From Xanthocytophaga flava (GTDB taxonomy: Bacteria; Bacteroidota; Bacteroidia; Cytophagales; 172606-1), in NCBI GenBank assembly GCA_030068525.1, contig JASJOS010000005.1:1-64000 (forward strand): 64,000 bases of DNA, in the 5' to 3' direction. Made by a program: the position numbers and the translations under genes. The notes beneath the pieces are model-generated. The model was not told where the DNA came from and did no database searches. It saw only the letters and a program-made list of their open reading frames with translations. Shown here piece by piece: positions 40,979 to 50,411 of the stretch; within the stretch, counting starts at the first letter, position 1; every line of letters starts with the position of its first letter.

Positions 40979-43432
40979 ATGGAAACATTAGTTGCCGAAA
41001 AAATACAGACTACAGGACAAAAAACTCACCGCAATCGCCCAATCAGACGAGTAACGGTACTGGGTGCAGGTATTATGGGTTCGCGAATTGCTTGTCATTT
41101 CGCAAATATTGGGGTGGATGTTTTGTTGTTGGATATGGTGCCTAAAGACCTGAATGATGCTGAAAAAGCAAAAGGTTTAACACTGGATAATAAAAATGTA
41201 CGAAACAGAATTGTCAATGATTTGTTTCAGGCTGCCATCAAAGCTAGCCCTGCGCCTCTATACAATACTTCCTTTACCAACCGTATCTCACTAGGGAACT
41301 TTGAAGACAATATGAAAGATATTGCTACTTCAGATTGGGTGATAGAGGTTGTGGTTGAAAGACTAGATATCAAAAAACTTATTTATGAACAAGTTGAAAA
41401 ATATAGAAAGCCTGGCACCTTAATTACATCCAATACTTCAGGTATTCCTATTCACCTGATGTCTGAAGGTCGGAGTGAAGATTTCCAGAAACATTTCTGT
41501 GGTACACATTTCTTTAATCCTCCACGCTATTTACGTTTACTCGAAGTAATTCCTGGACCTAAAACCAATCCGGAAGTTATTGACTTTGTAATGCAGTATG
41601 GAGATCGGTATCTGGGTAAAACAACCGTATTATGTAAAGATACTCCGGCATTTATCGCCAATCGTGTAGGTGTTTATGCCATGATGAGTGTAATAAAAGC
41701 AACTGAAGAATTTGGACTGACTATAGAGGAGGTAGATAAACTGACAGGTGATATTTCAGGAAAGCCTAAATCTGGTACTTTCCGCTTGTCAGATGTTGTA
41801 GGTTTGGATACTACTGTAAATGTTGCCAATGGCTTATATAACAACCTTCCAAACGATGAATCCAAAGAAACATTCAAGCTTCCTGCTATTGTTCAAAAAC
41901 TGAGTGAAAATAAATGGTTGGGAGATAAAACAGGCCAGGGATTTTATAAAAAGATTAAAAATGCAGCAGGTCAGTCCGAAATCCTTTCACTTGATCTGAA
42001 AACATTGGAATACCGCCCTCAACAAAAGGCACGTCTGTCTGTATTTGAACTAACGAAAGGAGTAGATGACCTGAAAAAACGCCTTCAGATTCTGATCAAT
42101 GCCAAAGGAAAAGAAGGTGACTTCATGCGTGCTACGACCTATGATCTATTCAGTTATGTCACTCATCGTATCCCCGAAATATCAGATGAGTTATACCGTA
42201 TAGATCAGGCTATTTGTGCAGGTTTTGGCTGGCAAATTGGTCCATTCGAAACGTGGGATGCACTGGGAGTTCAGACAACTGTAACCAAAATGGAAGCAGC
42301 AGGTAAGAAACCTGCAGCCTGGGTATATGAAATGCTAGCCAATGGTCATGATACTTTCTATAAAGTAGAAGGTGGTATCCGAAAATACTATGATCTACAG
42401 GATAAAGGATATAAAGCAGTACCAGGAACAGAAGAATTTATTCTGCTGGATACATTAAGAGGTAATAAAGTAGTTTGGGAAAACAAAGGGGCTACACTGT
42501 TTGATATCGGTGATGGTGTGTTGAATCTGGAAGCTCATACCAAAATGAATACCTTAGGCCCAGAAGTTATTGAAGGTATCAACAAGGCAATTTCGATTGC
42601 AGAAAAAGATTTCAGAGGTCTGGTAATTGCCAATGAAGGTGAAAACTTCTCAGCAGGAGCCAATCTGGGCATGCTGTTTATGTTTGCTGTTGAACAGGAA
42701 TACGATGAAGTAGACCTGATGATTCGTCAGTTTCAAAACACGATGATGCGGGTACGTTATTCTGCGATTCCGGTTGTTGTAGCTCCGGCAGGCCTTACAC
42801 TGGGAGGTGGATGCGAGATGACTCTGCATGCAGATCGTGTACAAGCTGCTGCTGAAAGTTATATCGGTCTGGTAGAAGTGGGTGTGGGTCTGATTCCGGG
42901 TGGTGGTGGCTGTAAAGAAATGGCTCTTCGTCTATCAGATGCCTATGAAGCAGGAGATATCGAACTGAACTCACTCCAGAATGCCTTTATGAATGTGGCA
43001 ATGGCAAAAGTATCTACCTCTGCCTATGAAGCATTTGATATGAAGTATCTTCGTCGTGGTGACAGAGTAACACTAAATCGCAGTCGCTTGATTGCAGATG
43101 CTAAAGAATCTGTACTGGAACTGGCAGATGCCGGATATACCCAAGCTAAACAACGTAAAGATGTAAAGGTACAGGGTCGTACAGGCATAGCATTATTTAA
43201 AGCAGGTATAGCCGCTATGCGTTATGGCAAATATATCAGTGAACACGATCAGAAAATTGCAGAGAAGTTAGCTTATGTAATGTGTGGTGGGGATCTATCC
43301 TATCCACAGATGGTGACAGAACAATACTTGCTGGATCTGGAAAGAGAAGCTTTCTTGTCATTATGTGGTGAACGTAAGACTCTTGAGAGAATCCAAAGTC
43401 TGCTGAACGGTGGCAAACCTCTCAGAAACTAA
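40979..43432 (+). CDS. 3-hydroxyacyl-CoA dehydrogenase / enoyl-CoA hydratase fusion (FadN type)
   Basis: 817 residues with the dehydrogenase first and the hydratase last, the opposite order from E. coli FadB and like B. subtilis FadN. The NAD-binding Rossmann motif is VTVLGAGIMGSRIACHFAN (residue 24 on); THFFNPPRYLRLLEV carries the catalytic His region. In the C-terminal hydratase both catalytic Glu are kept (in GGGCEMTLHA and VEVGVGLIPGGGG) and SAGANL supplies the oxyanion hole. The enzyme performs hydration and oxidation of trans-2-enoyl-CoA in the cytoplasm. The thiolase gene follows 69 bases later; no acyl-CoA dehydrogenase gene completes the set here. Confidence 0.95.
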   Translation: METLVAEKIQTTGQKTHRNRPIRRVTVLGAGIMGSRIACHFANIGVDVLLLDMVPKDLNDAEKAKGLTLDNKNVRNRIVNDLFQAAIKASPAPLYNTSFTNRISLGNFEDNMKDIATSDWVIEVVVERLDIKKLIYEQVEKYRKPGTLITSNTSGIPIHLMSEGRSEDFQKHFCGTHFFNPPRYLRLLEVIPGPKTNPEVIDFVMQYGDRYLGKTTVLCKDTPAFIANRVGVYAMMSVIKATEEFGLTIEEVDKLTGDISGKPKSGTFRLSDVVGLDTTVNVANGLYNNLPNDESKETFKLPAIVQKLSENKWLGDKTGQGFYKKIKNAAGQSEILSLDLKTLEYRPQQKARLSVFELTKGVDDLKKRLQILINAKGKEGDFMRATTYDLFSYVTHRIPEISDELYRIDQAICAGFGWQIGPFETWDALGVQTTVTKMEAAGKKPAAWVYEMLANGHDTFYKVEGGIRKYYDLQDKGYKAVPGTEEFILLDTLRGNKVVWENKGATLFDIGDGVLNLEAHTKMNTLGPEVIEGINKAISIAEKDFRGLVIANEGENFSAGANLGMLFMFAVEQEYDEVDLMIRQFQNTMMRVRYSAIPVVVAPAGLTLGGGCEMTLHADRVQAAAESYIGLVEVGVGLIPGGGGCKEMALRLSDAYEAGDIELNSLQNAFMNVAMAKVSTSAYEAFDMKYLRRGDRVTLNRSRLIADAKESVLELADAGYTQAKQRKDVKVQGRTGIALFKAGIAAMRYGKYISEHDQKIAEKLAYVMCGGDLSYPQMVTEQYLLDLEREAFLSLCGERKTLERIQSLLNGGKPLRN

Positions 43433-43501
43433 TTACCTGAATGATTTCAGTCACTATTTCGTTTTCATTACAGAATACTTTCATTTAAAAAATCTGACAA
43501 T

Positions 43502-44680
43502 ATGAATGCATATATAGTAGCCGGATATAGAACTGCTGTAGGTAAAGCGCCTCGTGGAGGGTTTCGGTTTACCCGTCCAGATGATCTGGCAGCAGAAGTA
43601 ATTAAAAAACTGGTAGCCTCTGTGCCAGCATTAGACCCTGCTCGTGTAGACGATATTATTGTAGGGAACGCAGTACCTGAAGCAGAACAAGGCATGCAGA
43701 TGGGACGTATGATTTCATTGCTTTCTATGCCTATAAGTGTTCCAGGAATGGTTATCAACCGTTACTGTGGGTCAGGAGTAGAAGCTATTGCTATTGCTTC
43801 TGCTAAAATCCATGCAGGGATGGCGGATTGTATGATTGCCGGAGGGACAGAATCTATGTCGCTTGTACCTACTACAGGCTGGAAACTAGCACCCAATTAT
43901 GAATTGACTCTTCCTCATCCTGACTACTACCTAGGTATGGGACTTACTGCCGAGCAGGTGGCAGATCAGTACCACATCACGCGTCAGGAGCAGGACGAAT
44001 TTGCATTCAAATCTCATCAAAAAGCGCTTAATGCGATTAAGAGTGGATATTTCAAGGAGCAGATTGTTCCTATTACTGTAAAGGAAACTTATTTTGATGC
44101 AGATAGTGGCAAAAAGAAAACCCGTGAATATGTAGTAGATACAGATGAAGGTCCACGGGCAGATACAAGCATGGATGCATTAGGAAAGCTAAAACCTGTA
44201 TTTGCAGCAGGCGGAAGTGTAACGGCAGGTAACTCTTCTCAAACATCTGATGGAGCAGGCTTTGTACTGGTTATGTCTGAACGGATGGTAAACGAGTTAA
44301 ATCTGAAACCGATTGCCCGTATGGTTACCTATGCTGCTATGGGTGTGGAACCACGCATCATGGGTATTGGTCCGGTTGCAGCGATACCACAGGCACTAAA
44401 ACAGGCAGGTATGAAGTTAGAAGATATTCAACAGATTGAACTGAATGAAGCATTTGCGGCTCAGGCACTGGCAGTAATCAAAACACTTGGTATCAATCCG
44501 GATATTGTAAACCCTAATGGTGGTGCTATTGCATTAGGCCATGCCTTGGGTTCAACTGGTGCCAGATTGTCTATCCAGTTATTTAATGAAATGCGTCGCC
44601 AGAATCAGAAGTATGGTATGGTGACAGCCTGTGTAGGTGGTGGACAAGGAGTAGCAGGGATCTATGAGTTTTTAAACTAA
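43502..44680 (+). CDS. fadA: Acetyl-CoA C-acyltransferase (3-ketoacyl-CoA thiolase)
   Basis: 392 residues, normal thiolase length. The nucleophilic Cys sits in INRYCGSGVEAI (about residue 86), followed by NEAFAAQAL, GGAIALGHALGSTGAR with the catalytic His, and CVGGGQGVAGIYE with the second Cys close to the C-terminus. It cleaves 3-ketoacyl-CoA to acetyl-CoA and a shortened acyl-CoA, the last step of beta-oxidation. It is the last gene of the MarR-fadN-fadA unit and is followed by a strong terminator. Confidence 0.95.
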   Translation: MNAYIVAGYRTAVGKAPRGGFRFTRPDDLAAEVIKKLVASVPALDPARVDDIIVGNAVPEAEQGMQMGRMISLLSMPISVPGMVINRYCGSGVEAIAIASAKIHAGMADCMIAGGTESMSLVPTTGWKLAPNYELTLPHPDYYLGMGLTAEQVADQYHITRQEQDEFAFKSHQKALNAIKSGYFKEQIVPITVKETYFDADSGKKKTREYVVDTDEGPRADTSMDALGKLKPVFAAGGSVTAGNSSQTSDGAGFVLVMSERMVNELNLKPIARMVTYAAMGVEPRIMGIGPVAAIPQALKQAGMKLEDIQQIELNEAFAAQALAVIKTLGINPDIVNPNGGAIALGHALGSTGARLSIQLFNEMRRQNQKYGMVTACVGGGQGVAGIYEFLN

Positions 44681-44701
44681 TTCAGTGTATCTGATATAGT
44701 G

Positions 44702-44736
44702 AAAGAGGCAGGCAAAAAACCTGCCTCTTTTTGTTT
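44702..44736. terminator. Terminator between fadA and the M28 peptidase gene
   Basis: AAAGAGGCAGG (44702-44712) pairs with CCTGCCTCTTT (44720-44730), flanked by A- and T-runs; serves both convergent genes. Confidence 0.92.
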
Positions 44737-44739
44737 TGA

Positions 44740-45990
44740 TTAGAATTGTACTGTAAGTGTAACGGTTTCAGCTCCTCTGCGGATCTTAACCTGAGCAGAT
44801 GCACCTTTTTCATAAAAGTTTAGGGCTTCCATATAGGTATGGAGATCAGTAATCTTATGATCATCAATAGCCACAATCACATCCCCTGCTAACACACCAG
44901 CCCTCTTTGCCGGTTTATTTTCAGATACCGCATCCACTTTTAGACCATTGCCATCTGAAGCATAACTTGGCATAATCCCCATAGTCACCTTCATAGAAAC
45001 AGAAGCACTTTGATTGCTGTTGGTTTTAGTATGAGTAAACGCCAGATGAGGCATGGCAGATACATCTGAGATAACCTGAATGATATACTGCAAAACAGTT
45101 TGCTCTCCTATATAGTTAATCTTATCTGCATCATCACCAGGTTTATGATAATCATTATGAGATCCTGTGAAAAAATGCAATACCGGAATATTTTTCAGAT
45201 AAAAAGAGGTATGATCAGAAGCTCCTATTCCAGATGAATCAAATGAGACTTTCAGATTAGCCGATTCGTATTTACGAAGTATACCTCCCCAAGATGGACT
45301 TGTGCCTACCCCGCTTACAATGAGTGTCTTGTTTTCAGGAAGTCTACCTACCATATCCATATTCAACATACAGTCTATCTTTGAAAGATCAATGGTAGGA
45401 TGGTCTGTGAAATATTTAGATCCCAGCAATCCCATTTCTTCACCAGAGAAACATATAAACAGAAAGTTAACCTTCTCCCTTTCTTTATTCTGACTATAAT
45501 ACTTTGCTAGCTCCAATACGCCAGCCACTCCACTAGCATTGTCATCTGCTCCATTATGAATTTTCCCTAAAGGTGAAGTATCCAGTGAGCCACCATCATG
45601 CCTCATACCTAAATGGTCATAATGGGCTCCTATAACAATTGTCTCTCTTGCACCATTATCCAGATAACCTATTACATTTTTCGTAGTTCGACTAGTTGTG
45701 TCAACAGCGCCATGTGTACCGGAATTTTTCACTTCAAAATGTTGGAAATATCCCACCTTGTCACCTCTAGGCACGAGTTTCAACACTTTAAACTGGCTGG
45801 AAATATAGTCAGCAGCTAACTCACCTCCTTTTTTGCCAGACCCTCGTCCTTCCATCTTATCACTGGCGAGTATAGTAATGTGCTTTTTTAGTTCTGCTGT
45901 AGAAATAGTTTGTGCCCCAGCATTATAAAAGCTCAGCAGAGACAAGGTGATTCCAATAAATGCATTTCTCTTCATGGTATTTGAAGTCAT
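44740..45990 (-). CDS. Exported M28-family peptidase with PDZ domain
   Basis: 416 residues; an ATG five codons in (45975) would give the more typical signal peptide KRNAFIGITLSLLSFYNAGAQ. The M28 zinc ligands are clear: GAHYDHLG, GADDNASGVAG, SGEEMGLLGS, the Asp of LNMDMVGRL and the His in GSHNDYHKPGDD, meaning a two-zinc aminopeptidase. The C-terminal 90 residues are a PDZ domain (LKVDAVSENKPAKRAGVLAGDVIVAIDD). Located in the periplasm or on the surface, it probably trims peptides. Single gene. Confidence 0.94.
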   Translation of the reverse strand: MTSNTMKRNAFIGITLSLLSFYNAGAQTISTAELKKHITILASDKMEGRGSGKKGGELAADYISSQFKVLKLVPRGDKVGYFQHFEVKNSGTHGAVDTTSRTTKNVIGYLDNGARETIVIGAHYDHLGMRHDGGSLDTSPLGKIHNGADDNASGVAGVLELAKYYSQNKEREKVNFLFICFSGEEMGLLGSKYFTDHPTIDLSKIDCMLNMDMVGRLPENKTLIVSGVGTSPSWGGILRKYESANLKVSFDSSGIGASDHTSFYLKNIPVLHFFTGSHNDYHKPGDDADKINYIGEQTVLQYIIQVISDVSAMPHLAFTHTKTNSNQSASVSMKVTMGIMPSYASDGNGLKVDAVSENKPAKRAGVLAGDVIVAIDDHKITDLHTYMEALNFYEKGASAQVKIRRGAETVTLTVQF

Positions 45991-46135
45991 CAGGGTTTGT
46001 ATTTTTTGAAAATTTCATGTACTTGTAGCTATAGGTCATCTTCATTGATATCTTCAAACTTAAAACTTCTTTTTCAGTTTTGACTATTCGAAGATTAACT
46101 ATCTTTCCACGAATCTATTCAAACATGCATTACCT

Positions 46136-46906
46136 GTGACCTTTCCTATTAACTTTCACATAGCCGGATTTACCATCAATTCTCATTTGGTATTTGAGAT
46201 ATTATCTTACTCCATTGGTTTTCGGTATTACTTATGGCTACGTCGTCATACACATGACCTTATCAATAACTCAGACCGTCTCTGGATATTTATCGGAGCC
46301 GCGGCTGGAGGGTTAATTGGTTCCCGGCTGGTAGGTATTCTTGAAAACCCGAATATATTCATACAGGCCTCTGGAAACTGGATAGTTTACTTGCAAAGCA
46401 AAACTATTGTAGGAGGTCTACTGGGAGGATTGATTGGAGTTGAACTAACAAAAAAACAGTTGGGTGTCACTACTTCATCAGGAGATCTGATGGTTTATCC
46501 TATTATATTGGGAATGGTTCTGGGACGTATTGGTTGTTTTCTGGCAGGCATAACAGATGGTACACATGGTAGTCCCTGCTCATTGCCCTGGTGTATGAAT
46601 CTGGGAGACGGAATTCCACGCCACCCGGCTGCCTTATACGAGATTCTGTTCTTACTTATAGTAGGAACATTTATCTTTTTCCTTGAACAACAGTATGTAT
46701 TAACGAATGGCAGTCGATTTAAAATCCTGTTAGCATCTTATCTTATTTTTCGCTTCTTCATTGAGTTTATCAAACCTGTCTATCGATTCAGCTTTGGCTT
46801 ATCCACTATACAACTAGCCTGCCTGGCTGGGTTGATCTATTATTATAAAGTTTTTCTCTATCCTGCTAACTTAGTTGATACAAGAAAAAAGATATCGAAT
46901 ACATAA
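46136..46906 (+). CDS. Lgt-like membrane protein without the canonical catalytic His
   Basis: 256 residues starting at a GTG. It shows the prolipoprotein diacylglyceryl transferase (Lgt, PF01790) layout: N-terminal FPINFHIAGFTI, about seven membrane helices, GLIGSRLVGI, GGLLGGLIG, LGRIGCFLAGITDGTHG (the Arg and the following segment of the active site) and RHPAALYE near residue 163. In E. coli Lgt the segment FHGG carries essential His103; here the matching residues read IVGG, so the His is missing. Asn of the NFIN motif is also replaced by Cys. It may be an Lgt paralog acting on another lipid. It precedes a radical SAM gene, with an opposite-strand lipoprotein gene between. Confidence 0.82.
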   Translation: MTFPINFHIAGFTINSHLVFEILSYSIGFRYYLWLRRHTHDLINNSDRLWIFIGAAAGGLIGSRLVGILENPNIFIQASGNWIVYLQSKTIVGGLLGGLIGVELTKKQLGVTTSSGDLMVYPIILGMVLGRIGCFLAGITDGTHGSPCSLPWCMNLGDGIPRHPAALYEILFLLIVGTFIFFLEQQYVLTNGSRFKILLASYLIFRFFIEFIKPVYRFSFGLSTIQLACLAGLIYYYKVFLYPANLVDTRKKISNT

Positions 46907-46912
46907 AACAGA

Positions 46913-46944
46913 AAACCACCGAAGGGCTGGGGCTCCGGTGGTTT
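46913..46944. terminator. Terminator between the Lgt-like and lipoprotein genes
   Basis: AAACCACCG (46913-46921) pairs with CGGTGGTTT (46936-46944), with A's before and a T-rich tract after. Confidence 0.8.
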
Positions 46945-46969
46945 ATATTCCCAACAAGTAACCGTTCTA

Positions 46970-47863
46970 TTACTCGATGGTAACTGTTTTAGAAGTTCCG
47001 TTAACAGTAAGGGTAGCCTTATTGTCGCAATCGCCATTACCAAAATCGTAGGTAGCATCAGAATGAGCCGCTGATTTAATCAGATACGTACCACTTACTA
47101 CATATTGACATGAGGAAGAAGAAACCAATGGCTTGGTTACTGTTGCAGAGAAAGCTTTTCCTGAAGCATCTGTACCTGAGATAGCACCTGTAGCACTTAC
47201 AGAAGAACTTGAGCTCTGACCATTAGCAGCGATTTTAAGATTTAACGACAACAAGTACTCGCTATTGCATTGTATTTTTTTTCCATCTTTATCAGTTATT
47301 ACACCATTAACTAGTTTGGTAGTGTATTCATATAAAGCAGTAGTTCCTGTATAGGATTTGAGAATGGCTGAGAATGTATACTCTCCAGAAAAGGCTTTAC
47401 CATCCACTTCATATCCTATAAGATTTACTTTACCTCCATACCCAAAAAATTCTCCTGAAAAATCCAAAGTAATAATATACTCAATTTTGCCTTTATAAGA
47501 AACACCATTACATGTTACCCCATTACCAAAATCCAGGATCATAATTATCTCTCCATTTTCACCAAATGAAGAACTCACATTCCCACATTGCGTTTCTTTG
47601 ATGGATGCAATTCTGGCGTTTACAATCTCAGCCATACGGCCTTTAGCAATCTTTCCATTTATGGCTCCAGCTTTTTGAGAAAAATCAACAGCCATTGCAT
47701 TGATACCTCCTACTTGGTTAATCAGATCTAGTGTGGTTTGTACTTCAGCAAATTCTTTTTCTTCAGCTGATGGTTCAACTTCATCTTTTTTTCCACAACT
47801 AACTAAAAATGTGGCAATTAGTAAAAGAGTGAATAATCGATAGATAAAACTATGCTTTTGCAT
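46970..47863 (-). CDS. Hypothetical lipoprotein
   Basis: 297 residues. The N-terminus is a lipoprotein signal (hydrophobic residues 10-20, lipobox LVSC with Cys near residue 22, then GKKDEVEPS), so it should be lipid-anchored and face the periplasm or, with this charged start, possibly the cell surface. The mature part is beta-rich with repeated SGEFFGYGG, FSGEYTF, GAISGTDASG segments suggestive of a beta-helix or sandwich; I do not recognise a family. A candidate -7 element (minus strand) lies at 48010-48017. Its position between the Lgt-like and radical SAM genes may be chance. Confidence 0.75.
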   Translation of the reverse strand: MQKHSFIYRLFTLLLIATFLVSCGKKDEVEPSAEEKEFAEVQTTLDLINQVGGINAMAVDFSQKAGAINGKIAKGRMAEIVNARIASIKETQCGNVSSSFGENGEIIMILDFGNGVTCNGVSYKGKIEYIITLDFSGEFFGYGGKVNLIGYEVDGKAFSGEYTFSAILKSYTGTTALYEYTTKLVNGVITDKDGKKIQCNSEYLLSLNLKIAANGQSSSSSVSATGAISGTDASGKAFSATVTKPLVSSSSCQYVVSGTYLIKSAAHSDATYDFGNGDCDNKATLTVNGTSKTVTIE

Positions 47864-48115
47864 AATGTTGTAATTGAGTGTTTTTAAGAGTGGATAGCTA
47901 GATTTAATACGAAATGCTTTTTACATGTAAATCTTTCTGATAAAAGATTAGCCTTCAATACATGTAAGTAAAACATCTTTACTACATAGAAAATATACTG
48001 ATATCGCCTCAAATGTATAAAAAATCGAAACCAACTTAAATAAACACACATAAACAAAAGATTTTTTCCTACATTGTCTTATCTGTCACCTTGTAAGAAA
48101 CCAACCACAAATTAT

Positions 48116-49528
48116 ATGTCAAAACAACGTCCTTACACCTATTACGATTTTACATTAAGTCTTTGTTCTACCTGTCTGCGTCGTATTGAGGCCAAAATTG
48201 TGTTTGAGAACGATAAAGTTTTTATGTTGAAAAATTGTCCTGAACATGGACGGGAGAAAGTTTTGATAGCAACAGATATACCTTATTATAAAAATATACG
48301 AAACTACAACAAGGCCAGTGAGATGCCTCTTAAGTTCAATATGGCAACTCATTATGGTTGTCCTTATGATTGTGGTTTGTGTACAGATCACGAGCAACAT
48401 TCCTGTCTTACACTTATTGAAGTAACCGATAGATGTAATCTCACCTGTCCAACCTGTTATGCCGAATCCTCTCCTACTCATGGCAGACACCGCACCCTGG
48501 AAGAAATTAACCGCATGATGGATATTATAGTGGCCAACGAAGGGGAACCGGATGTAATTCAACTTAGTGGTGGTGAACCAACTGTACATCCTCAGTTCTT
48601 TGAAATACTGGATCTTGCCAAACAAAAGCCTATCAAACACCTGATGGTGAATACCAATGGTATCCGAATTGCACAAGATGAATCTTTTGTAGAAAAACTG
48701 GCATCTTACATGCCTGATTTTGAGGTTTACCTACAGTTTGATTCTTTTCGGAAGGAAGTACTGGAACAAATGCGGGGAAAAGATTTACGGGATGTACGTA
48801 AAAAAGCATTGGAGAACCTCAATAAATACAATGTATCTACAACATTAGTGGTGACTTTGCAGAAAGGATTAAATACAGATGAGATTGGGAGTATCATTGA
48901 ATATGCATTGCAACAACCATGTGTGCGGGGTGTCACCTTCCAACCTACTCAGGTTGCAGGCCGACTCGAAAACTTTGATCCTGCCAAAGATCGGTATACA
49001 CTAACCGAAGTCCGTCAGGATATCCTCAGTCAGACTTCGATTTTTCAGGAAAACGATTTATTACCTGTTCCCTGCAATCCGGATGCTTTGGTAATGGGCT
49101 ATGCTTTGAAACTGGAAAATCAGGTATTTCCTCTTACACGGTTTATTAATCCAGATGATCTGCTTAATAATTCCAAAAATACGATTGTCTATGAACAGGA
49201 TGACCGTCTCAAGGACCATATGGTAAATCTGTTCAGCACAGCAAAATCCGTAGAGTGTGCGACAGATGAACTCAATTCTTTATTATGTTGTCTGCCATCT
49301 GTTCAGGCACCTGGATTAACCTATCAAAACCTATTTCGCATTATTATCATGCAGTTTATTGACGCCTATAACTTTGATGTACGGTCTATTAAGAAATCAT
49401 GTGTGCACATAGTCAACAAAGATGGGAAGATTGTTCCATTTGAGACAATGAATCTGTTTTATCGGGATGATAAGGCAAAATACCTGGAAACACTACGTCT
49501 TGAACGGGAAGACAAAAGTATGGTATGA
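48116..49528 (+). CDS. Radical SAM protein of the MJ0619/Tes-like family
   Basis: 470 residues from ATG 48116 (a TTG 42 bases earlier is less likely). An N-terminal Cys-rich, zinc-ribbon-like region (CSTC at about 18-21, NCPEHG at about 42) is followed by CPYDCGLCTDHEQHSC and then the radical SAM cluster motif CNLTCPTC (about residue 108). The order, with CPYDCGLC directly preceding the cluster motif, is the hallmark of the MJ0619 family, whose archaeal member Tes joins lipid tails to form tetraether lipids; members bind several iron-sulfur clusters. LSGGEPTVHPQF follows as the SAM-binding loop. In Bacteroidota its substrate is unknown. A small membrane-protein gene follows 18 bases later. 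Confidence 0.87.
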   Translation: MSKQRPYTYYDFTLSLCSTCLRRIEAKIVFENDKVFMLKNCPEHGREKVLIATDIPYYKNIRNYNKASEMPLKFNMATHYGCPYDCGLCTDHEQHSCLTLIEVTDRCNLTCPTCYAESSPTHGRHRTLEEINRMMDIIVANEGEPDVIQLSGGEPTVHPQFFEILDLAKQKPIKHLMVNTNGIRIAQDESFVEKLASYMPDFEVYLQFDSFRKEVLEQMRGKDLRDVRKKALENLNKYNVSTTLVVTLQKGLNTDEIGSIIEYALQQPCVRGVTFQPTQVAGRLENFDPAKDRYTLTEVRQDILSQTSIFQENDLLPVPCNPDALVMGYALKLENQVFPLTRFINPDDLLNNSKNTIVYEQDDRLKDHMVNLFSTAKSVECATDELNSLLCCLPSVQAPGLTYQNLFRIIIMQFIDAYNFDVRSIKKSCVHIVNKDGKIVPFETMNLFYRDDKAKYLETLRLEREDKSMV

Positions 49529-49546
49529 TGCTAACATTATATACAG

Positions 49547-49807
49547 ATGACTAAACCATTCAACAAGATTTTAATTTCCAACATTATTGTACTGCTTACT
49601 TATTCTATATTATTTTCATATAGAATGATGTACGCATTTATAGGGATTGCAGTAGCGATTACCTTACAATGTTTTATAAATTTTATACTTATGCTGGTGG
49701 CTATTCTGAACAATAATAGTACACATGCAAAGATCTATTTCTTAGTGATTCTTTGTATTCTGCTTGTAGGTTTTTCGTCCTGTGTATTACTAGGATTTTC
49801 TTCCTGA
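49547..49807 (+). CDS. Small three-helix membrane protein
   Basis: 86 residues, mostly hydrophobic: helices at about 8-24, 28-52 and 62-84, with few charges (KP, NK at the start and NNNSTHAK between helices 2 and 3). It starts 18 bases after the radical SAM gene and a terminator follows, so the two are cotranscribed. No family recognised. It could be a membrane partner of the radical SAM protein (inference from position alone). Confidence 0.65.
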   Translation: MTKPFNKILISNIIVLLTYSILFSYRMMYAFIGIAVAITLQCFINFILMLVAILNNNSTHAKIYFLVILCILLVGFSSCVLLGFSS

Positions 49808-49823
49808 ATTTGGTCTGTATTAA

Positions 49824-49866
49824 AAAATCTCCCCGTCTGAACTGCTATTAGACAGGGAGGTTTTTC
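49824..49866. terminator. Terminator behind the radical SAM unit
   Basis: A stem pairing CTCCCCGTCT with AGACAGGGAG (one mismatch) and an 11-base loop, flanked by A6 and T5; also faces the end of the convergent AHSA1 gene. Confidence 0.85.
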
Positions 49867-49891
49867 AAAGTTTTTTAGTTAAATAAAGGTC

Positions 49892-50344
49892 TTATTCTGT
49901 TTCTGCCAGTTTCTTTATCTCTTGTAAAATAGGCGCCCACCCACCACTGTTAATAGCATCATTGTAGCGACTTTCACCTTCAGCAACCTGAGCAAAATCA
50001 CCTTGAGTCACAACCAGGTTCGTTTTGTCCTCTTCACTATGTAGTATATATGAAACAGTGAGATAGTTCTCTGGCTTATCTTCCAGTTTAGCATTATTGG
50101 GATCAAATGTGGTATAAGACAGAACGTTTTCTGGTTTGATCTCAACAATATGTCCTGTAACAGCAACTAATTCCTGCCCATTAAAAACACCTTTCCAGAT
50201 CAATGAACTACCAACCTTCCAATCAGAAATAGCTTCACAACCGTGCATATATTTCTTTGTTTGTTCAGAATTGGTTAGAAGATCCCAAACCTTGGCAACA
50301 GGAGCATCAATACAGATGCTATTCTCTACAATAAGTTGATTCAT
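49892..50344 (-). CDS. SRPBCC-family (AHSA1-like) protein
   Basis: 150 residues, cytoplasmic. The AHSA1 pattern is complete: VENSICIDAPVAKVWDLLTN at the N-terminus, YMHGCEAISDWKVGSSLIWKG, VEIKPENVLSYTTF and the closing helix around GGWAPILQEIKKLAE. These proteins form a helix-grip fold with a hydrophobic cavity. It lies 67 bases downstream of an AraC regulator gene on the same strand and is probably controlled by it. Ligand unknown. Confidence 0.88.
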   Translation of the reverse strand: MNQLIVENSICIDAPVAKVWDLLTNSEQTKKYMHGCEAISDWKVGSSLIWKGVFNGQELVAVTGHIVEIKPENVLSYTTFDPNNAKLEDKPENYLTVSYILHSEEDKTNLVVTQGDFAQVAEGESRYNDAINSGGWAPILQEIKKLAETE

Positions 50345-50411
50345 AGTGATTGCTATATTTTGATAGTTATACTACAATAGTAGAGAGTTTAACGATCAGA
50401 CTAATTACACT

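Noticed and set aside
46970..47863. Lipoprotein as substrate of the neighbouring Lgt-like protein
   Set aside because: Only adjacency supports it; it has its own opposite-strand promoter, and ordinary lipobox processing explains it.
48074..48115. TTG start for the radical SAM protein
   Set aside because: ATG 48116 gives an N-terminus that leads straight into the conserved YYDFTLSLC segment.
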